From: Lytechinus variegatus | Taxonomy: Eukaryota > Echinodermata > Echinoidea > Temnopleuroida > Toxopneustidae | Assembly (NCBI RefSeq): GCF_018143015.1 | Contig: NC_054743.1 | Coordinates: forward strand, 26,969,934 to 27,033,933 | DNA: 64,000 nucleotides | Direction: 5' to 3' | Shown here: positions 56,574-64,000 of the stretch, piece after piece | How the letters are laid out: every line of letters begins with the position of its first letter | Numbering within the stretch: the stretch's first letter is position 1 | Made by a program: the position numbers and the translations under genes | Notes under the pieces: model-generated | What the model was told of the DNA's origin: nothing | The model's database searches: none | Seen by the model: only the letters and a program-made list of their open reading frames with translations

Positions 56574-59500
56574 GCATATGCCGACGTAGGCATAGGCTGA
56601 ATATCCCCCCCCCCCCCTCCTCAGTCAGCCTCTTTAGGATTAAGCACGCTTACACAGTAAAGACACCACAGATGACCAGCTCATTGAAAGGTGATTTATT
56701 TCAATGCAATTATCTGACACGATTACATTTCATCTCGATCACTCCTATATTATATCCAACCTACATCATTCATACAAATGATTTCTTTTTTTGTAAACTT
56801 TATAATTAAATATGAACGATTCACATTACATGTGGAAGTGCCTACAATTACATAAGTACTGTCGCTTAACTCAATAATTATATTTATTTCACTTTTTTTT
56901 TTTCAATTCCAAATTATTTCTTTATCAGCAATAGTTAAATATACTTATGAAAAAAATAAACAAAAAAATCTACGAGATAAATGTACTGTATCACGTAATG
57001 TTTGCAAATTAAGAATGGATTTTCTCAAAAAATGTTCATTTTAACTAGATATGTTACAGTACTGTGATATATATATTAGTACTTTTTATTAAGTACCCAG
57101 TGAACTTAATTCCTGAACCGACAAACTGGTCGGTGTTTCATAAAGCTGATGGTACATTTATGCATGACATCACACACGACTGAAATATGTTCCAAGGTAC
57201 CAATACCTCCCTACTTAGGGACCCTTTAGCACAAGAAAGGGTTCCAGTTGAGCATAGATTCATTCGTAACTTACGAACAACTTTATGAAAACACCCACCA
57301 GGGTATATTAACTTAATAGTTTGTACAGCTATAACCCAAAGTTATTTGTTGTATGAATACTAAGCGATTGTTTCATTGATTATCCTCCTGATCACTTTCG
57401 TTGATTTTGATACAACATGACAGTCGATGATATGCATTTTACCTCACACCTTGCGTATACAGTGCAATAAACATTCTTTCAGGATAGATGCTGAATATCC
57501 ACTTTAAAATCCTATCTTCCCTTTCCTTACTCCATCGATGTTTAATAAACACAAATGATATAAAAGATATGATACAGTATAATCTCTATGTGAATGATTT
57601 CCATGTACAAGTATAATATATGGGAACTGTCATTACTCTTTTTTTCTCTATACAGCTCTTTTTCTGTTTAAACTAAAGTGAAAAACAAAAAAACAACAAA
57701 ATAAACCTAAAATTAATGACAAAACTGTCTAGAAAATAATAATTTACACTACATGAAAATGTATGGTGATATTTTCTGTAAATAACTGAAGCTGGACATA
57801 AAATATAGCATGAATATGGTAAATGTGCAGTCTATTAATAATACACCTACTTAATTTTGATATTTAATTCATATACATATACAGTATACCTCTAAAAAAA
57901 TTAAATTTCTTTTCATCAACCCTAAAATATACAAATTAGCTTAGCCAATCTAACGCCACATAATTGAAGGAAAATAATCTAGCATTCATATAAAAAGTAT
58001 ATGCTTTTGCAACTAGAGCGACAACAAATATATTTACTCAATCATTAAAAAAAATGGCCATTACTTGTTAAACAATTTAAATACAAAATATCAAGCTCTG
58101 AATACCTCTTTGTATAAGATTGTACAAAACGCAATATATTGTTGTGTTCTAAAGAATACAGGCAACAGGTATATGTATCAAATCAATAAGTAAACCCATG
58201 TTATTTAAGTACATCTTCACCGGCTTCACAAACTCAATATGGTTCTCATTCATTTGGAAATATGTATTTTTACTCTAAACATTTAAGTTTATGACACCCG
58301 TCGTATTTCATTTGATTTTGTTTAATTCTCAGAGGGATTATGCTTGATTGCAATCATCCTTCTATCTGCTTGACACTCTGTTGGATTGTCATGACTTTAT
58401 AGTCACATGACTTATCACATGATTCATGATCACATGAATAATAAAATGATTGATCATTACACTGATTTCATATCACATCATGATATAAGTTCACATTAAT
58501 TAAAATCACAAGATTGATGATAACTTTGATGTTGCACCAGCAAGACTGACAGGAACAATGAATTGCATTCAAAACACGATTACATGACTTCAACAAAAAA
58601 TTGTTGAGAACATAAAATACAATCACATCATATGATTGCATGGTTTCAATCATAAGACTGATGAGATCTTACTAGAATACGTCAACTTCAAAGATGAATT
58701 TGGTGCTGCTGCTGAGCTATTAATCTATTAAGTATCATATAGGTGTTGGATAATCCAAGACAAAGCAAAGATTATACGCATGAAAATAAAAATGCAAGTA
58801 GGATTGAAGAGATTTTAAAATTGACCCAAACTTCAATACAGCACCATATATTAGCATACACTAAAACCAGAACCATCACTACTACAATCAGCAATTATGA
58901 TCTCCATTAGCTCTTATGAAATTTGTTGTACAAGAGTGTGCCATTAAATACATGTTATATACAACATTATGTGTAAGTTGAGGGTGAATGCAGTTCTTTG
59001 TACAAAACTCAAAATACTAGCCCCATAGCTGCATGTTATACAGAAGCTTTTTTAAGGCCAAGGCACTTGGTTCTTATCAACCATTTTATATGAAAGCCAT
59101 TTAAAATGCTACGCCCTTTATATATATATTCACACAAGTTACACTCTATTTTCACCAACTTATCAAAGCAGAAAATAAACCAACAAGCTTTCCTCCATAC
59201 CTGTCTACAAAACAAAGAATCACAACTGGGTCTTCCGACGACTAGTGGTACGACTATTGCAACCGTTGCGACTGCGTGTGCAGCACATTGAAGCAAACTG
59301 TCGCACAACCAATCACGAAGGACCCTTTACCACGACTAAAGTGGAATGTTAAGGGAAAGTAACGTTTCTCACCTTTCTGAAGAAATCTCACTAATTTATG
59401 ATAAATATCTGTTTCAAGGCAATATCTAATACAATCGGCACTCGAGGGTAATTCTGATGCCATTGGGTGATCCAAGATGGAGTCTTCATTCCCTCTCCCT

Positions 59501-62215
59501 ATGGCCAGCAATGTAGGAGCCCGAGAGATTAGCTGCTTCCACATCATGCAACTCTATTACAGTTATTTCCACCTCTTCTCACAGTTCTGTGGGTCAGCAA
59601 ATTATAATCATCTCATCTCTCCAGTGAAAGCTGAAGATATTATGTCTTTTTTTCCCTAATTACGATGAAAATACCAAGCTCTGGATTTTTGGTTTAAATC
59701 TAATACCTCGGCTACAGACACCCATTACCATGCCAAGCGTGACAAGTGCAGACAAAGCAATTTACCAACGTATCGTATAATCATGATTATCAATGGATGT
59801 TAAGCCAACTGTAACATCAATATATAATAAACTAGGTTTTTAAGGTTAACACTATGATATTAATATACATGACACATTTGCTAGTTACGCACCGAGTAAT
59901 TTTACCGCTCAATAATTTCAGCCATTCATATAGTCTTTCTAATCATACAGTACATATACAGACATGGTCTTTTTATAAGATTTATAACAAGGACTATTTT
60001 GCTTTAACCCTTATTAAACGGGGGGACAAATTTTGTCATTACGCCGTCGCGCAATTTTTTTTACCACGCGGCTCGCTGACTTTTTACTTTCAAGTCTTGC
60101 GCATCTTTTTAGACCAAGTTTGCGATGCCCGGGTACGCGGTTCTGAAATTACAAAACATTTTGTAGGTGCATGTCAGACCCGAAATTGGTCAAAATTGTG
60201 ATTCTGTGTACAAAGTAAAGCAAATTGTGTTATTCAACCAAAAATCATAAATGTATGATTATTTTTACTCTGTTGGTTTAAATGGATTTATTTTAGGCTA
60301 TTTATGATCGCAAAAGGGTCCCAGACAAAGTTCATAGGAAAAAACAAAGGTTTGAAAAAAAATACATAAGAATTATAAGTACAATAAAATACATAAAGAA
60401 ATTAATTATATCTTTGCAATTTTTTGGTAGATTTTTGTCAGAAATGTAATAATTGATACTCCCACCAAATATTAGCATTCTACTAGCTATATAAATTTAG
60501 TTAAAGGCAAAAACATACCCCAAAAAACAAACTTAGGGCAAATTTCATAGGCTTATTTGCATAATTACGAAAAATACATTTGTTGAAAATTTACCGTACA
60601 GTCTTGTAGTTACGATACGGCTCTTCGCGTGTGCAAATTTGCACGGCTATCGCGTGATCAGCGGCCGAGATCTGAGAGAGGGGGGGGGTCATACTGGTTA
60701 AAATAGCCCAGTTAAGATAGGCTTAAACATAAATCATCATTATCATTATCATTAGTTTTATTGACGAGGCGAGATGACATACTTTTTTTTAAGATCAAAA
60801 GCTAGCATTTTGACTGTATAGATCAGAGGTCCAGTCGTTCTCACTGAAAGGGAGTCATATAATGCAAATATCCTATGAATTACATTTTGAAGCCACTGCT
60901 CAACAAAAATGTCACAGCCATAGATATAATAATAACTTTGATTTAATGTGCTGATGCTTTGCTGGGTTTTTAAACAATAACCATAGGATATTTTTGGAGT
61001 GTGTGTTGACTTGAGATAATCATGGTGGTATAAGCCATGATCTAAAAAGGCTCAGTAGTATAGATTAGTTTCCTTCAAACATCAAAAAAAAAAATTCGGT
61101 TCAAGTTTTAGCACTTTATATCCCACTCGTCTGAAGGTCATATGTAACTTTACTAACAACATGTGTCCCCCCTCCAAAATTAACGTATTTATCAGGGCAC
61201 TGTACAAACATAAAATTTACTGGTTGCTAGTACAGTTGATATTTGCGTTTGTTTTACGAACAATGTTCAATGCAATCACTTGTAAATATCAGGATTGTAA
61301 TTGATCAGTATGATTTGTGTTACAGGACCAACGCTACATCCATGCCAATGCTGCTGATACATCCTGAGTTCTCTCTGCATAAAAAAAAAAAAAAAAGAAA
61401 AAGTGGATTTAGCGATTGGTCCCAAACTACAAAGCCAAGGGTCAACCACACAATTGATTTTCAAAACTAATCACAAGTTGTGGTCAATCCAATTAAGCAT
61501 ACATAAAGATTTGTTCTTCTATAAACTGTTAACCCTAAAAAGTTTACGTATGGGACTACATTAGTCCCATGCGTAGGCTATCATGGTGTTAAGTGTCACA
61601 TCGTAAAATAATCTATCAGCGTCAAGAAAGAGGTAAATACTCAACATTTTCTTGAAAGTTCTCAAACTATGTTAAGTTTCTTGAAATTTTCAGAAAGTTT
61701 TTATTTTTTGGGTTACCCCCAATGGTTAACTGTAAGTGCCAATTTAATAATGGAGTGTATGAACGTTTTTCTTAACGAACGTAATGACTCGGGCATAAAA
61801 ATCCACACATGAAAGATCCGCACTGTCATTTCATGTCATTACAATGTATGAGATTTTGCGACAATGGACCAGCAATAGCCACGGCAGGTGAGCTTATAAT
61901 CTATTGTTGTACCTACCTACATGTAAGTCAGGTACTTTAATTTTGGAGAGAACCTTTGATTAAAACGTACCATAACAAAATTGTACTGAGATTTGTTTAG
62001 ATATTTGATCTTAGAGTTACGAGGATTATGCCATGTGTAATGTGCAAAGCGATTTTCATTATGATCACATGGTCTTCTAAGGCATCACATTAGCCCAGTC
62101 GTTGAAGATTACTCAGGAAATTACTGCTCGTTGTTTGAGCTCATCATAAAACATCTTGCTCATGTTAACATACAAAACTTCCAACTAACTTTTGTAGATT
62201 GTTGCTAAATACACC
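56574..62215 (-). other. AT-rich region, possibly the ERM 3' UTR in part
   Basis: No coding exon is supported. On the minus strand it follows the ERM stop codon at 62435. A minus-strand AATAAA near 56691 (plus TTTATT) could be a distal polyadenylation signal, and nearer ones exist. The region is rather poor in transposon relics apart from 57129-57304 and a possible repeat at about 59999-60705, as a long 3' UTR would be. Overlapping minus-strand frames at 59036-59547 show no homology. CACATGA/ATCATG words are dense at 58400-58640. Confidence 0.3.
57129..57304. mobile_element. GGTGTTTCATAAAG foldback element
   Basis: CTGGTCGGTGTTTCATAAAG faces CTTTATGAAAACACCCACCAG. The interior has CGTAACTTACGAAC. 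A third tip type of the TTTCAT class, non-coding. Confidence 0.7.
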
Positions 62216-62380
62216 CCAGGGGAGCGTTTCATCAATATTTTCATCCGAAAAGTTGTCAGATCTGACATCTTTCCACGATTTTGATTGGCTGAGAGGCACT
62301 GTTCCTATGGTAACTCTCGGATAAAATGGGACTTGTCGGATAAAACGTCCGACAAGTCCTTTCATGAAACGCCCCCCAGG
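62216..62380. mobile_element. GTTTCATGAAACGCCCC foldback element, 165 bp
   Basis: Matches the 56281 copy through almost its whole length, including GATTGGCTGAGAGG and GGATAAAATGGGACTTGTCG. The end reads TTTCATGAAACGCCCCCCAGG in abbreviated form CATGAAACGCCCCCCAGG. It lies just downstream of the ERM stop codon on the minus strand. Confidence 0.85.
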
Positions 62381-62434
62381 AGACATGATTATGAACAGAT
62401 TTATGACTAACTTACTTCATAGATGTTTGATTAC

Positions 62435-62602
62435 TTATATATTCTCGAAAGTGTCGATACGTTGCCGGGTGTTCCCGCTTCGGATGTTTCTCAACGTCTG
62501 ATATTTGTCACGCCCTGCTCTGATGTTCTCCTGATGTATCTTGTCATACCTATCTTCACCCTTGCTTTCATCCTTCATGGCCTGCAACTCCGACTGAAGT
62601 TT
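62435..62602 (-). CDS. ERM last exon
   Basis: Starts [20 protein letters not shown] after acceptor CATGACAG and ends at TAA (62435-62437). It includes the actin-binding tail. It was missed by simple ORF lists because its start is a splice acceptor. Confidence 0.94.
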   Translation of the reverse strand, partial: KLQSELQAMKDESKGEDRYDKIHQENIRAGRDKYQTLRNIRSGNTRQRIDTFENI

Positions 62603-63652
62603 CTGTCATGAAGGAATTTTATCGAGTTGATTTTTAAGTAATGGGTATGATGACATTTGGGCAGAAAACTCACAAACTATTACTAATAGTTAACAGAATA
62701 ATATATACAAGCTTCTACTGCTTGTGTATTAAAGTTAAAGGGGAACTTAATCCAGACAAAAACTTTAATGTAAAGACAGCAGAAGAAAATGTAAAAATAT
62801 TGGTGAAGGTTTGAGAAAAATTTATCAAATATTCAAAAACACACAAGAGTGCTTATTTCATATTTGCAATTCTTGGCAAACATTTATGTTCAGGTGATAA
62901 ATGGGAACAGTAAACTTTGAAAAAGGGCCAAATCAATAACAGGCAAGAGCTGGGGCAATTTTGGATTGCAATGAGTATAGATTGAGTTGATATCAATTGT
63001 TCTTATTGTTTGTTGGTAGAATTCACAGGGTTTCCAGCTTTTCAAGAAAACAAAATTCCCTGATGAATTGAAAAAAAACTCCCTGATAAATGTTTAAAAC
63101 CCATTCCCAGTTTCGCATGTTTTCTAAGTTGCCGCAGTGAATTATTTTCGGTATAAAAAAGAATAATGTAAAACTAGTTAGTACCACCATAACCAGTCAT
63201 TCAATGGATGTTGTTTTGATATGTACAACAATATAACAGAGTCAAACTGACTACCCTGCTTTCGACTGTTGAGCTGATCAAAATTCCCTGATTTTTTCCT
63301 CATTTGAAGCAATTTTCCCTGATTTAAGGTATTTGTAAAAATCAAATTCCCTTATTTTTCCCTGAATTTTTTTTTTTAATTCCCTGATGGGCTTGTAACC
63401 CCTGATTCACTAGCAAATTACCTGTAATTTGTCTATGAGATGCTTATCTGGAAGATAGGATTCTTTATCATCTAAATCATTGTTGTCATCCTGCTGTACT
63501 TCCAATTCGTGATCTTGTTCATCTTCTTCACCTTCGTCTTTAGGAATTAATTGTTGAGCCTCTCGTTGAGCAGCTAGTTGAGCAGCATGCTGAGCAGCGG
63601 CTGCCTCCTGTGCTTCTTGGAGCTCCCTTTCCCTCTCCTGTGACAACCTCAA
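62435..63652 (-). CDS. Ezrin/radixin/moesin family protein, C-terminal part
   Basis: Two minus-strand exons, 63652-63422 (77 codons) and 62602-62435 (55 codons and TAA), join at phase 0 into the last 132 residues of an ERM protein. ERM proteins link membrane proteins to cortical actin. The last exon reads [20 protein letters not shown] then DTFENI, against [22 protein letters not shown] in vertebrate ERMs. This is the C-terminal F-actin-binding and FERM-masking domain, and the Thr of KYQTL aligns with the regulatory phospho-Thr (human moesin Thr558). The upstream exon is the Glu/Gln/Ala-rich end of the coiled coil plus an acidic linker. FERM-domain exons lie beyond the right edge. Ezrin, radixin and moesin cannot be told apart; most invertebrates have one moesin-like gene. 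Confidence 0.93.
62735..62850 (+). mobile_element. TTAA-type MITE fragment
   Basis: Starts TTAAAGGGGAACTTAATCC and includes AATATTGGTGAAGGTTTGAG, matching the left half of the element at 3595. No right half. Confidence 0.6.
63026..63404. mobile_element. CAGGG-ended, TTCCCTGAT-rich element
   Basis: Left CAGGGTTTCCAGC and right GCTTGTAACCCCTG are imperfect inverts. ATTCA abuts both outer ends (63021-63025 and 63405-63409). TTCCCTGAT recurs at least five times inside. Non-coding. The 5-base flank match echoes that of the element at 5596. Confidence 0.55.
63422..63652 (-). CDS. ERM penultimate exon
   Basis: 77 codons from [20 protein letters not shown] to LIDKLQ. Acceptor TTTTGACAG, donor GTAATT. 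Coiled-coil end with an Ala/Gln-rich run, then acidic [12 protein letters not shown] linker. Confidence 0.9.
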
Positions 63653-64000
63653 CTGTCAAAACAAACATATATCACGGCAATAAACTCGGCGGAAAATCCC
63701 AAAATATTTTGAATATCAACGGACATCCAAAATCATGGAGACAAGGGTCCATTTCTTCATGGAAAATTCACTTGCTCATTGTTTTTGCCATATGTGAATG
63801 AAATTTCGCGCATTTTTCTGGACCTATTCAATATGATATCGTTCTATCCTGGAAAATACTCATTAAATATATATACCATTGAGGCCAGAAGTATACATAC
63901 ACCCAAGAAGTTCAATGAAAAGTTGACATTTGCCCAACATCATAAAATTCACCAAATCTTATGAAATATTTGTGCTATCATGACAAATTTGATATCAAAC
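63653..64000 (-). other. ERM intron, cut by the window edge
   Basis: No exon seen. The right part is a Tc1-like terminus. Confidence 0.6.
63875..64000 (+). mobile_element. Tc1/mariner-like terminus, truncated by the window edge
   Basis: After a TATATA run, TACCATTGAGGCCAGAAG and TATACATACACCC resemble the tip shared by many Tc1-like elements (TTGAAGTCGGAAGTTTACATACACC type, from memory). The TA target fits. Only the left end is in view, so an intact element cannot be judged. Confidence 0.6.

Larger units (their letters stand above)
62603..63421 (-). other. ERM last intron
   Basis: Holds a TTAA-type MITE fragment at 62735 and a CAGGG-ended TTCCCTGA-rich element at 63026-63404. Only 17 bases separate that element from the splice donor GTAATT. 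Confidence 0.8.

Noticed and set aside
59036..59547. Overlapping minus-strand frames of 90 and 97 residues downstream of the ERM stop
   Set aside because: No homology, and they could simply be 3' UTR.
59854..60201. 115-residue plus-strand frame
   Set aside because: No recognised domain. Part of it (about 59999-60200) looks like a dispersed repeat, and it is antisense to the putative ERM 3' UTR.

Overview
The window looks like animal nuclear DNA, most likely from an echinoderm and perhaps a sea urchin. The sequence is AT-rich. Short coding exons are split by kilobase introns with GT/AG borders, and the spacers are packed with long trinucleotide microsatellites, poly-G/poly-C runs and short inverted-repeat transposon relics. 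Phylum and class are inferred from repeat style and protein resemblance; no search was possible.

Three genes can be supported. (1) A complete five-exon mitochondrial manganese superoxide dismutase gene (SOD2) lies on the + strand between 9539 and 19263. It encodes 224 residues with a targeting peptide and all four metal ligands. (2) A six-exon gene on the + strand between 37882 and 50660 encodes a 627-residue pleckstrin-homology protein. It resembles the PLEKHO (CKIP-1) family, with a very long acidic/lysine-rich tail in its last exon. (3) The last two coding exons of an ezrin/radixin/moesin (ERM) gene lie on the - strand between 62435 and 63652. The rest of that gene is beyond the right edge. 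SOD2 and the PH gene run head-to-tail with about 18.6 kb between them. The PH gene and the ERM gene converge tail-to-tail, with about 11.8 kb between stop codons; part of that may be a long ERM 3' UTR.

By region: 1-9300 is intergenic, with a TTAA-flanked inverted-repeat element, a tRNA-derived SINE and a 1.6-kb CAGGGGCGG-ended element. 9300-20700 is SOD2; introns 1 and 2 hold hAT-like insertions with 8-bp target duplications, and intron 3 holds a 97-bp minisatellite. 20700-37800 is a gene-poor stretch with foldback elements and two long trinucleotide arrays. 37800-50800 is the PH gene; one intron is mostly a GAT/GGT array, and another carries a TTAA element between two 155-bp direct repeats. 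50800-64000 holds more short foldback families, the ERM 3' end, and a Tc1-like terminus cut by the window edge.

The three genes are not an operon or pathway. They are ordinary housekeeping, signalling and cytoskeletal genes that happen to be neighbours. The unusual content is the repeat layer: several small element families present in multiple copies, nested insertions with readable target duplications, and exons sandwiched between pyrimidine tracts and GAT arrays. I found no convincing undescribed gene system.
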